A stretch of DNA of 64,000 nucleotides from an uncultured Dialister sp. (lineage in GTDB: Bacteria; Bacillota_C; Negativicutes; Veillonellales; Dialisteraceae): positions 62,001 through 126,000 of the forward strand of contig UPXR01000001.1 of assembly GCA_900557365.1 (NCBI GenBank). The letters run 5' to 3'. Shown one piece after another: positions 1 through 8,620 of the stretch. The notes under the pieces are model-generated. The model searched no databases and was not told where the DNA came from. It was given only the letters and a program-made list of their open reading frames with translations. The position numbers and the translations under genes were made by a program. Numbering within the stretch: the stretch's first letter is position 1; every line of letters begins with the position of its first letter.

Positions 1-1
1 A

Positions 2-361
2 AATCTGCTCGTCCTAACCGATGCGGCTCTTCCGCCGGGCATCCTTGCCCGGGCACTTATGACTCTGACAGAAGGAAAAACCGCGGCCATGCAGGATCTG
101 GGCATTGCCGACGTCAATAACGGCCTCCCTGCCACCGGCACCTGTACCGACGGGATTATATTTCTTTCCGATCCGGAAGGGCCGGTTCTGACAGATGCAG
201 GTACCTTTTCCGCTTTCGGTTCCGCTCTGGCAAAGATTGCTCATAATGCTGTAAAGGAATGCATTTTAAAGAGAGGACGCCCCTGGAATGCGGTGCCTGC
301 CCTGCAGACGCCTGCCCCCTGCAGCCAGGAAGAGCTCCGCCGGCTCAGGGAAGCACACTGA
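2..361 (+). CDS. cbiZ: Adenosylcobinamide amidohydrolase, C-terminal part (5' truncated by window edge)
   Basis: The frame is open from the first bases of the window, so only the C-terminal ~119 residues are present. The segment TLTEGKTAAMQDLGI followed by GLPATGTCTDGI and a late TDAGTFSAFGS stretch matches the conserved end of the CbiZ family. CbiZ cleaves the aminopropanol side chain from adenosylcobinamide so that salvaged corrinoids re-enter cobalamin synthesis as cobyric acid. Family assignment rests on these motifs alone. The upstream context, including any cobalamin riboswitch, lies outside the window. Confidence 0.72.
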   Translation, partial: NLLVLTDAALPPGILARALMTLTEGKTAAMQDLGIADVNNGLPATGTCTDGIIFLSDPEGPVLTDAGTFSAFGSALAKIAHNAVKECILKRGRPWNAVPALQTPAPCSQEELRRLREAH

Positions 362-452
362 CAGGATTGCGGTTTTCATTAGACAAATGATTTTCTCTTT
401 GCTATTATGAGGGATATAAATACATTTTCTGAATAAAGGAGTTGGTCAGGCC

Positions 453-1493
453 ATGCCCTATGACGAGCGTACAATCGATGCATTGATAGAATCAGCAGAT
501 ATTACCCCGATGGGTGTACAGTTGGAAGTGAATGCGGAAATCTTCACAACCCTGCACAATCTGCTTTGGACAATCCAGAAAGAAGCAGATGTCCAAAGCC
601 GTGATTTAAAGCGCCTTTATGAGCTTTGGCGCGCCACGATTGAATCCATGTCTTTGATTGAGCTCCGCAAGGGAGAAGGCTTGTCGATCCCGGAACAGAC
701 TTCCATGCTCAGGGAAGCTTATGAAATAGAGACAAAATATATTAATGATCAGATCTTCCACCCTACCGGTGTGAAGCTGACCCGTCAGCTGATTGAAAAA
801 GAAAGCATGATGGATCCTCAGGAAGCAGAGGATTTCTTCCGCAAAACCGTATGGCCCTCTGTCAAGCACGGAAAAAGCGGCGGCATTAAAAAGCCCATGG
901 CCTATATCATTGCAGGCCAGCCCGGGTCGGGAAAGACGAGAATGTCCTCTATCGTTATCGAAGAGTACAACGGAAACATCGTACAGCTTCAGGGGGATAA
1001 TTTCCGCGGATTCCATCCCCGTCACAGGGAACTGACCCGAAACTACGGCCAGTACTGCGGATTCTTCACCCGGGAAAGCAGCGCCCGTTTTTCCGATCTG
1101 GCCATGAAGCAGGCCGTCGAAGAACGGTACCATATCCTGCAGGAAGGATCTCTGGAAAATATCGAGCGCACGCTGGATGATATCCGCTTCCTGAAGAAGA
1201 ACGGCTATACGATCTGTGTCCTTCTCCGGGCCTGCCCCCGAAAGGAAAGCTGGAAGGCCATCCATCAGCTCTTCCTCCAGCAGCGTCTGAAAGCCCCCGG
1301 TCTTTCCCGGCTGATCACGAAAGAATATCATGACAAGGCCTGCCTGTCCTTCCTGTCCGCCACTAACGTACTGGTAAAGGAAGACCTCCAGGACCGGCTT
1401 ATTATTAAGAGTCCAAAAGGTCTCCTCTACGACAGTGATGATATGCCCACAGAAAAAGTGGGCGAGCTCCTGGAAAAACGAATGATTAAATAA
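453..1493 (+). CDS. Zeta-toxin-like P-loop kinase with an N-terminal helical domain
   Basis: 346 residues. The C-terminal two thirds look like the zeta-toxin/UDP-N-acetylglucosamine kinase fold: a Walker A GQPGSGKT near residue 154, then GDNFRGFHP about 30 residues later, matching the catalytic Asp and the FRxxHP element of zeta/PezT proteins. Basic residues (LLRACPRKESW) follow where the nucleotide lid lies in the family. The first ~130 residues are mostly helical with no recognised motif. No small antitoxin-like ORF lies in the 91 bp upstream, so the N-terminal region may restrain the kinase in cis (inference). The ATG at 453 follows AAAGGAG. A toxin role is not shown; a housekeeping kinase is possible. 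Confidence 0.65.
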   Translation: MPYDERTIDALIESADITPMGVQLEVNAEIFTTLHNLLWTIQKEADVQSRDLKRLYELWRATIESMSLIELRKGEGLSIPEQTSMLREAYEIETKYINDQIFHPTGVKLTRQLIEKESMMDPQEAEDFFRKTVWPSVKHGKSGGIKKPMAYIIAGQPGSGKTRMSSIVIEEYNGNIVQLQGDNFRGFHPRHRELTRNYGQYCGFFTRESSARFSDLAMKQAVEERYHILQEGSLENIERTLDDIRFLKKNGYTICVLLRACPRKESWKAIHQLFLQQRLKAPGLSRLITKEYHDKACLSFLSATNVLVKEDLQDRLIIKSPKGLLYDSDDMPTEKVGELLEKRMIK

Positions 1494-1502
1494 TTTGTAA
1501 TC

Positions 1503-1528
1503 AAAGCATAGACTTCGGTCTATGCTTT
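1503..1528 (+). terminator. Hairpin terminator after the zeta-like gene
   Basis: A perfect 11-bp stem (AAAGCATAGAC pairing with GTCTATGCTTT) closes on a TTCG tetraloop, starting 9 bp after the stop codon. The T-tract is short. It overlaps an alternative ATG for queG at 1522, which argues for the later start at 1543. Confidence 0.65.
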
Positions 1529-1542
1529 ATTCGGAGTTAGCT

Positions 1543-2448
1543 ATGACACCCAAAGAAATCATAACAGCAGCTGCCCGTTCTCTCCGTCTGGACCAGACCG
1601 GCGTCTGCAGCACCTCCTTTCCGCCCCTGCTGAAAGAGCAGCTTATGAAAACAGGACCAGTTCCCTTTGCGCCGGCAGATCCGGAAGAAAGACTCCATCC
1701 CGAAAAACTCCTTCCGGGATGCCGGTCTTTTTTTGTGATTCTCTTTCCCTATCGGACAGAAGATGAGGCTCCCGGAAATATTTCCCTGTATGCCCGGTCC
1801 AGGGACTACCACAGAATTATCCGGTCCTACCTGGAAAGAATCATTGAAAAGATCCGGCCGCTCTGGCCCGATGAAAAATTCCTGCCTCTGGCCGATACCT
1901 CTCCTATGGCAGACCGCTTTCTCGCCTACTCTGCCGGCCTCGGTTTTTACGGAGTAAACCATCTCCTGATCAATCCGAAATACGGCTCTTACTGTACGAT
2001 CGGATCTATTCTGACCACTCTGGACCTGCCTGCCGATACGCCGCTTAAGCAAAGCTGCCTTCGCTGCGGCGCCTGCATCCGCTGCTGCCCCGGCCGTGCC
2101 ATCAGGGAAAACCAGTACCTTCCCCTGCGATGCAAGTCCTACCTGACTCAGAAAAAAGAAGACCTGACAAAGGATGAAGAAAAAATTATTTCAGGAACCC
2201 CTCTGATTTTCGGCTGTGATGCCTGCCAGACCTGCTGTCCCCACAATCGGCATGCTGCATTCTCCCCTCTTCCGGAAATGAAGGAAGCCCGCATTTCTTC
2301 TCTTTCCGATGAGCTTCTGTCCGCCCTTTCCAACCGCGGCTTTGATAAGCAGTTCAAAGAGTATGCCTTTCAGTGGCGGGGGAAAAAAGTGCTTCTCCGG
2401 AACCTGCAGATTCTTCGCAGCAGACAGGACCCGGATTCCCGCAGGTAA
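1543..2448 (+). CDS. queG: Epoxyqueuosine reductase QueG-like iron-sulfur protein
   Basis: 301 residues from the ATG at 1543, which has GGAG seven bases upstream; the longer ATG at 1522 falls inside a terminator hairpin. Two ferredoxin-type motifs are visible: CLRCGACIRCCPG and CDACQTCCPHN. Together they give eight cysteines for two 4Fe-4S clusters, as in QueG. QueG is a cobalamin-dependent enzyme that reduces epoxyqueuosine to queuosine in the wobble position of GUN-decoding tRNAs. The protein is shorter than the ~380-residue QueG of E. coli and lacks its C-terminal HEAT-like part, resembling the short firmicute forms. It sits near a corrinoid salvage gene, which fits a B12 requirement. Confidence 0.78.
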   Translation: MTPKEIITAAARSLRLDQTGVCSTSFPPLLKEQLMKTGPVPFAPADPEERLHPEKLLPGCRSFFVILFPYRTEDEAPGNISLYARSRDYHRIIRSYLERIIEKIRPLWPDEKFLPLADTSPMADRFLAYSAGLGFYGVNHLLINPKYGSYCTIGSILTTLDLPADTPLKQSCLRCGACIRCCPGRAIRENQYLPLRCKSYLTQKKEDLTKDEEKIISGTPLIFGCDACQTCCPHNRHAAFSPLPEMKEARISSLSDELLSALSNRGFDKQFKEYAFQWRGKKVLLRNLQILRSRQDPDSRR

Positions 2449-2486
2449 AGAGATTCCTGTTTCTTTCCCCTAAAACAAAACCATAT

Positions 2487-2520
2487 AAAAAAGCAGACAG
2501 ATTTTCCTGTCTGCTTTTTA
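2487..2520. terminator. Bidirectional terminator between queG and polC
   Basis: AAAAAAGCAGACAG pairs with CTGTCTGCTTTTT across a 6-nt loop. There are A/T tracts on both sides, so it can end queG on the plus strand and polC on the minus strand, which converge here. Confidence 0.85.
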
Positions 2521-2558
2521 TTTTCTGCAGGCTGCTTCCCTGCTGTTTCTGTTATTCG

Positions 2559-5500
2559 TTAAAAGGAGAAAAGAGAAATCTGCTCCTCTTCCGGCAGTCC
2601 CTTCAGGATTCCCATGGACTCCATGGTATCCACGATGCTCTGGCTCACTTTGCCCCGTTTCTTCAAATCCTCCTTGGAGGTAAAAACGTGCTCATCCCTT
2701 GCGCGGACAATTTCCTTGGCCACCGCATCCCCCAGCGCAGGGATACAGTTGAACGGAGGAAGAAGCCTGCCGTCCACGATTTTGAAAGCGGAGGCATCGG
2801 AATGCTCCAGGCTGATGGGCATGAATTCCATGCCCCGCAGATACATTTCCGCTGCCACCTCAATGACTGTGGCATTTCCCTTTTCCACCGCCGTAGGATG
2901 TTCCAGAGCGGCAATCCGGGCCAGTTCCGCTTTCTGCGCCGCAAGCCCTTTCAGGATGACCGGTGCATTGAAAGATCCTTCTGCCCGGATGGTGAAGTAC
3001 GCTGCATAATAAGCCAGCGGCTGATATACCTTAAACCAGGCAATCCGGAAGGCCATCATAACATAAGCCACCGCATGGGCACGGGGAAACAGATAGCCGA
3101 TTTTCTGGCAGGACTCGATAAACCACATCGGGACATGCGCTGCATCCAGTTCCGCCCGGTTATTGGATCCATTCTTTTCCAGCCCCTTGCCCTTACGAAC
3201 ATTTTCCATAACCTTGAAAGCCGTCAGGGGCTTTACCCCATGAACGATCAGATAGTTCATGATGTCGTCACGGGTGGAAATCGCTTCTTCCAGTTTGACA
3301 GTACCGTTCTTGATCAGATCCTGCGCATTGTTCAGCCATACATCGGTACCGTGGGAAAATCCGGAAATCCGGACCAGCTCGGAGAAATTCTTCGGCCTTG
3401 TATCTTCCAGCATTCCCCGTACAAAGGGAGTTCCGTATTCGGGAAGACCGAGAGCGCCTACCGTGACGCCCTTATTCCCGATGGTATCCGCCAGCTGCTT
3501 CGGAGTAATTCCCAGTGCCTCCGTGGATTGGAACAGGGACAGTGTTTTCGGATCATCAAAGGGAATGGACATGGGATCGATGCCCGTAATATCCTGAAGC
3601 ATACGAATGACCTTCGGATCATCGTGCCCGAGAATATCCAGCTTCAGCATACGGCCGGAAATCGAATGATAATCGAAATGCGTGGTAATTGTCCCGGGGA
3701 TTCGGTTGCCTTCCTCATCCTTCAGATATTTCTTGTTTGCCGCATACTGCAGAGGCGTGAAGTTATGGATATCCATGTCGCGGGGACATACCATGATTCC
3801 TGCCGGGTGCTGACCGGTGGTTCTCTTTACGCCCGCCACACCGGCCGACAGCTTTTCAATGAAAATATCATTGAACGTCAGCCCCCGGTTTTCCGCATAT
3901 TTCTTGACGAATCCGTAAGCCGTCTTGTCCTGGATGCCTGCGATGGTTCCTGCGCGGAATACATTATCCCGCCCGAACAGTTCTTCTGTGTACTTATGTG
4001 CCACGCCCTGGTCATCACCGGAGGAGAAATTCAGATCAATATCAGGAACTTTATCTCCGTCAAAGCCGAGAAATACGGCAAACGGAATGTTATGTCCGTT
4101 TTTCTTCAAATCCGCACCGCACCGGGGACATTTCTTATCCGGCAGGTCAAATCCGCCGCCTACAGACCCGTCTGTAAAAAACTGCGTCCAGTGACATTCA
4201 GGACATACATAGTGCGGCGGCAGAGGATTTACTTCCGTGATACCGCTCATGGTTGCAACAAAGGAAGACCCGACAGAACCACGGGACCCTACCAGGTATC
4301 CTCTGTCATTGGAATGCTTTACCAGCTTATGGGCAATATAGTACAGAACGCCGTAGCCATGCTTGATGATCGGCGTCAGCTCCAGGGTCAGCCGTTCCTG
4401 CACTTCCTCAGGCAGAGGATCTCCGTAAATGGCCTTTGCATTTTCATAGCACATATCGACCAGCTTTTTATCAGCGCCGGAAATCTTCGGATTGTAGGAC
4501 TTCCATTCTTCTGCCAGCGGCCGGAGAACCTCGCACTGTTCGGCAATCTTTCTCGTATTATCCACAACGATTTCTTTGGCCGTTTCCGGCGGCAGATAAT
4601 CGAATTCATCGAGCATCTCCTGCGTCGTGCGGATGAAAACCGGCGGATGGGACTCTATTTTCCCCGGCTTTTCCCAGTTGGAAAGAAGAATATCCCGGTT
4701 TCTCTGATCCTCAGCAAACATATAATGGGCATCGGAGGTAGCACACACGGGACGTCCTGCTTTCCTTCCGATTTCTATAACCTTCCGGTTCAGATCCTGC
4801 AGGTCTTTTTTCGAATTGACTTTCGGATACTTGTCCTCATTGATCAGGAACTCATTGTTCCCCAGCGGCTGCACCTCCAGGTAATCGTAGAACTTTGCCA
4901 GTTCAATCAGTTCCTCATCGCTTTTTTCCGCCAGAACAGCCCGGAAAAATTCCCCCATCACACAGGCGGAACCGTAAATCAGCCCCTCATGATATTCTTC
5001 CAAAATCGGCTTGGGGATAAGCGGACGCTTTCTGTAATATTTCAGATGCGACAGGGTAACCATACGGTACAGATTGCGGAGGCCTGTAATATTCTTCGAC
5101 AGGATAATGATGTGGTTGTACTGCTGGCGGTCTGCGTCGGCATCTTCGGGAATTTTTTCAATCATGTAGCCTTCCATCCCGTAAATGACCTTCTGCTTGT
5201 ACTTCTCCGCCAGGTCCTGGATTTTCGGGAAAGCCTGAATAACGCCATGGTCCGTAATCGCTACGGCAGGATGATTCCATTTCTTCGCGGTTTTAATGAT
5301 TTCTTCATTGTCAATCAGACCGTCCAGGCTCATTTTGGTATGCAGATGCAATTCTACCCGGGGCGTAGGATAATCGTCCTCATGGTCGCTCTTCACGGCT
5401 TCGCTCTTTTCCAGCTGAGACAGCTCCAGAACAAGGCCGCCGGAATATTTATCCAGACGCACGTTGCCTCTGGCGCGAACAACCGTCCCCGGCTTCAGGG

Positions 5501-6230
5501 ATTCCACCGCTTCCGCTTCTTCCGGGCGCTCAAAAAATTTCTTGCAGGGAATTCCGTTCGTTTCATCGGCAAGACTCATGATAAAAAGCTTTTTCTTGCT
5601 GCGAAGTTCCCGGACTTCACACTGGATTACAGTTCCTGTCAGAATGACTCCGTCAGTTTCCTTCGTGATATCCTTGATATCCACTGACTCTCCTGTGATG
5701 TGCTTCTTTCCCAGATAGATTCCGTCTGCGGCGCTGTTCTTCGATGAAGCTTTCGCCGGCTTCGCAAAGGCGCTCTTCGGAAGGACACTGGTCAGATCCG
5801 GCAGTATATCCGGCATATCCAATGCAGGTTTTCCTTCCGGAGCAGCCGGTGCCGCCGCATCTTCCCGCTCCAGATTCTCCAGATCTTCGATGGAAGGAAG
5901 GCCCGCCGGATCGGAATACATCTCCGGAAGCGGCATGTCCGGAATTTCCTGCCCGCCGGATTCCGGCTCATCCTCAGGAAGCGGGATATCTTCCGGACCG
6001 AAATCCTGTCCGCTGCTTTCCTGTACAGGAGCAAAAATATCTTCTGTCCGATCTTCTCCGTTGATATAAATCGTTTCCACGCCGGCAATGGCAGCGCCCA
6101 TATCCCTGAGTGCCTTCAGTGCAGATTCTTCATGATCAGCTCTGATATACCATGCCCGGCATTCCGTATCCACTTCCAGCAGTGTAATCGGTGCATTCTC
6201 GCTTCTGGCCTGCAGGCGGTATTTTCCCAT
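2559..6230 (-). CDS. polC: DNA polymerase III alpha subunit, PolC type, lacking the 3'-5' exonuclease insert
   Basis: 1223 residues; the replicative polymerase of low-GC Gram-positives. Order of domains: N-terminal region (1-65), an acidic/proline-rich linker (65-150), an OB domain (about 190-275), PHP domain from RVELHLHT (291) with ITDHG, and polymerase core with GSRGSVGSS (648-656). A zinc site follows (CPEC at 676 and CPRCG at 701), then the catalytic PDIDLNF (729-735) and a HhH-containing C-terminus. Canonical PolC (about 1440 residues) carries a DEDD exonuclease inside PHP. Here YGMEGYMIE (350-358) runs within about 20 residues into HIIILSKNITGL, so that insert is missing. The ATG at 6230 follows AGGAGA. 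Last gene of the comEA-comEC-holA-vanW-polC run. Confidence 0.95.
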   Translation of the reverse strand: MGKYRLQARSENAPITLLEVDTECRAWYIRADHEESALKALRDMGAAIAGVETIYINGEDRTEDIFAPVQESSGQDFGPEDIPLPEDEPESGGQEIPDMPLPEMYSDPAGLPSIEDLENLEREDAAAPAAPEGKPALDMPDILPDLTSVLPKSAFAKPAKASSKNSAADGIYLGKKHITGESVDIKDITKETDGVILTGTVIQCEVRELRSKKKLFIMSLADETNGIPCKKFFERPEEAEAVESLKPGTVVRARGNVRLDKYSGGLVLELSQLEKSEAVKSDHEDDYPTPRVELHLHTKMSLDGLIDNEEIIKTAKKWNHPAVAITDHGVIQAFPKIQDLAEKYKQKVIYGMEGYMIEKIPEDADADRQQYNHIIILSKNITGLRNLYRMVTLSHLKYYRKRPLIPKPILEEYHEGLIYGSACVMGEFFRAVLAEKSDEELIELAKFYDYLEVQPLGNNEFLINEDKYPKVNSKKDLQDLNRKVIEIGRKAGRPVCATSDAHYMFAEDQRNRDILLSNWEKPGKIESHPPVFIRTTQEMLDEFDYLPPETAKEIVVDNTRKIAEQCEVLRPLAEEWKSYNPKISGADKKLVDMCYENAKAIYGDPLPEEVQERLTLELTPIIKHGYGVLYYIAHKLVKHSNDRGYLVGSRGSVGSSFVATMSGITEVNPLPPHYVCPECHWTQFFTDGSVGGGFDLPDKKCPRCGADLKKNGHNIPFAVFLGFDGDKVPDIDLNFSSGDDQGVAHKYTEELFGRDNVFRAGTIAGIQDKTAYGFVKKYAENRGLTFNDIFIEKLSAGVAGVKRTTGQHPAGIMVCPRDMDIHNFTPLQYAANKKYLKDEEGNRIPGTITTHFDYHSISGRMLKLDILGHDDPKVIRMLQDITGIDPMSIPFDDPKTLSLFQSTEALGITPKQLADTIGNKGVTVGALGLPEYGTPFVRGMLEDTRPKNFSELVRISGFSHGTDVWLNNAQDLIKNGTVKLEEAISTRDDIMNYLIVHGVKPLTAFKVMENVRKGKGLEKNGSNNRAELDAAHVPMWFIESCQKIGYLFPRAHAVAYVMMAFRIAWFKVYQPLAYYAAYFTIRAEGSFNAPVILKGLAAQKAELARIAALEHPTAVEKGNATVIEVAAEMYLRGMEFMPISLEHSDASAFKIVDGRLLPPFNCIPALGDAVAKEIVRARDEHVFTSKEDLKKRGKVSQSIVDTMESMGILKGLPEEEQISLFSF

Positions 6231-6246
6231 AATGTCTCCTTCCTTC

Positions 6247-7625
6247 TCAGGCGTCCTTCTTATCGGATGCCTTTTTTTCGTTTGCTGTTGTCTCGGGCAT
6301 CTTGCGGTAAGTAATCACCCGATCCGTCGGTTCGTAATCGGAATCAAAGGTATCATGCCAGGTCCGCCCGTCCTTCCATTGGATATTCTGGGAAATCCGG
6401 ACAATCCTTCCCTCCGCTCCCTCTTCGATCTTCTTTTCTTCCTTCTGCGACGGGTCTGTTTTTACAACCTCCCGGAAAGGAACCGTTTCATTCTTTTCTT
6501 CCCTGATGGAAACAAAAGAGGGCACATCCTCTTTATTTCCCAGAATATATATTGTCACTGCGCCCGGAACATAAACTGCATAGATATAGACTCCGTGCTT
6601 CAAATCATTCCGGAAACAGAAATCGATGATTCCTTCCGCCACCGTTGCATCCCGTCCCGCAGGGACATAACTGACCGGAGAGAAATGCGAGCTTCTTGAG
6701 GTGACCTCCAGTCCGGCAAGCATTACCGCATTGAAAAGAGTCGTGCTTACCTGACATACTCCGCCTCCGGTTCCCGGCTCCAGCTTTCCATTGACAATCA
6801 CCGGCGCTTCCTTATAGCCTTTTTCCTTTGAACGGCTTCCTGTTGCCTGATTATAGGAGAACATGTCTCCGGGCTTGATATAGCAGCCGCTGATGGCTTC
6901 TGCAGAAATGCGGATATTATGACTCCGGTTTTCCTCCGGATAAAATTCAGTCGTATACTGCGCCAGGATGCGGTTCACCTGCTTTGCCTCATCAGCTGTC
7001 ATATCCGGAAATTTTTCTTCTGTCACGGGGATTTCCACAGTGCCGCTCTTCCCCTCCGACAGTCTTTCCCGCAGCAGGGAAAGAAGCTTTTCTTTTTCCA
7101 TCTTCAAGTAAGGTCTTCCTGCGGAAAAAGTTACGGATCCGTCCTGATGAAATGCAGGAAGAGCATTGTGCGGAGGCTGTCCGTACTTCTTTTCCAGGCC
7201 GTCAATCTTTTTCTGCAGCACATCTTCCTCATACTCGGCATGAAGGGCTGAATCTTTCCCCCGGATCAGAATCATCCAGCGATCCGCCCATTCCCTGAGC
7301 AGACCTCCTTCTCTTCCCAGAAAAAGCAGCCGATCTGCATTGTCTTCCGTATAATGAACCTTCAGATCGGAAAAAGATATCTTTTCTTCCAGATCTCCCC
7401 GGACAAGAACCAGCTGTTCCTGCCGGAGCACTTCGTTTTTCCTGCGATCCACTCTTCCGTCTCTTCTCGGTTTTTCCCGGAAAGACTTTCTCCCCCAGCA
7501 CTGACCCCGGGCAGAATCCGCTCCGACCTCCCCCAGACGAAAGGCGCAGCCCCGGCCAGAACTGCAAGGGCCAGCACCGCAAAAGCAACCTTTCCTTTTT
7601 TTGCCAACTTCAATGTATGCCTCAT
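6247..7625 (-). pseudogene. VanW-family exported protein, split by a one-base frameshift
   Basis: The N-terminal piece (ATG at 7625, overlapping the holA stop as ATGA) has a signal anchor (VAFAVLALAVLAGAAPF) and the start of a VanW-type protein (GVSAGGESLSGK, then EEWIAGK). The reading frame then shifts near 7436-7442. The rest (from 7452, GTG in that frame) continues as a typical VanW protein with SYNQATGSRS and the signature GGGVCQVSTTLFNA, ending at 6247. Restoring one A in the five-A run (GGAAAAACG on the coding strand) joins both parts. VanW-family proteins are cell-wall-associated, with no settled biochemical function. It is either a recent pseudogene or a homopolymer base-calling error. 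Confidence 0.8.
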
Positions 7626-8620
7626 TTCCTGCAATACTGCAGAAGCAAATCCTTTATTTCCATCCGGGAAATCCCGGACCGGAGCTCCAACTGATACCGA
7701 AACAGTGCGCTCAGGAGCTGTTCCGCCTCCGCCTCTGTTACCTTTTCCGCATCCTTCTGTAATTTCTGCCAGGCTCCGGGAGTCACTCCCAGAACAGAAC
7801 GCATACGAAGTACCGGCAGATGGTTCCTCTTCATTTCCTTAAGCATCTTGATTTTCCGGAATTTTGCCGCAAGGAAGCCCATATTTTTCAATACGGTGCC
7901 CACATCGGTAAATACACGGTCCGTATTCTCCATAATATACGAAGCATCCTTGTCCAGCAGGGCATCGGTAAATGCAAAAATTCCCTGGTTGATATAACTC
8001 GGAAGAGCAAATTGCAGCAGCTTTTTCCCGACCAGTTTTTTCGGACCGCACATCAAAGCAATTTTATCACATTCCGTCTGCAGAAAGGGAACAGAAACCT
8101 CTTCCCAGGCAGATAAAACCTCTTCCAGGTACGCTCTTCCGGAATAATCCACCTTCATTCCTTCCCGGGAAAGCATATGGATCATCACCTCCGCGGCCTT
8201 CGCCGGCTTCAAAAGAGTACATTCCTCACAGGTAAAAAGCTTTATCAGCGTTTTGAAAATTTTATACCGGCTGTCGCTTTTTCCTTCCCAGACAAGGATC
8301 AGCAGCGTTTCTTTTCCCAGATTTCGGAGAAAATCAAGGAAAAGGTCCTGCTCCGCCAGAGATTCCCGGGATTTCAGCGGATATTTCAAAAAAGCCGGAT
8401 TCCGGATAATGACTGCTGTTTCTGCCGTAAAAAGCGACTGCCCCGACAATGCACTTTCATATTCCCGGAAATTCCCCGTTCCGTCAAAAATCACTGCTTC
8501 CGGCGGATTTCCCCGAAAATATTTTTTCAGCCATTCTTCTTTCCGAAGAGCGATGGTTACCCGATCCTCCCCGTACAGGAAAATCAGGTTTTCTTTTTTC
8601 TGTTCTTTTTCTACTGCCAT
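7622..8620 (-). CDS. holA: DNA polymerase III delta subunit
   Basis: 332 residues. The N-terminal FLYGEDRVTIALRKEEWL, the central AAEVMIHMLSREGM and the C-terminal LRSGISRMEIKDLLLQYCRK stretch fit HolA, the clamp-loader subunit that opens the beta sliding clamp. HolA follows comEC in many firmicutes, as here, where the two overlap by 10 bp. It is also translationally coupled to the vanW-family gene downstream (ATGA overlap). The ATG at 8620 is retained. Regulation appears to be that of the comEA-comEC operon. Confidence 0.88.
   Translation of the reverse strand: MAVEKEQKKENLIFLYGEDRVTIALRKEEWLKKYFRGNPPEAVIFDGTGNFREYESALSGQSLFTAETAVIIRNPAFLKYPLKSRESLAEQDLFLDFLRNLGKETLLILVWEGKSDSRYKIFKTLIKLFTCEECTLLKPAKAAEVMIHMLSREGMKVDYSGRAYLEEVLSAWEEVSVPFLQTECDKIALMCGPKKLVGKKLLQFALPSYINQGIFAFTDALLDKDASYIMENTDRVFTDVGTVLKNMGFLAAKFRKIKMLKEMKRNHLPVLRMRSVLGVTPGAWQKLQKDAEKVTEAEAEQLLSALFRYQLELRSGISRMEIKDLLLQYCRK

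Noticed and set aside
362..452. A small antitoxin gene before the zeta-like kinase
   Set aside because: The 91-bp gap has no start codon with a ribosome site and a frame long enough for an epsilon/PezA-type antitoxin.
2373..5687. An 1104-residue open frame on the plus strand
   Set aside because: It is antisense to polC throughout, has no recognisable motif or ribosome site, and is explained by polC codon bias leaving the opposite strand open.
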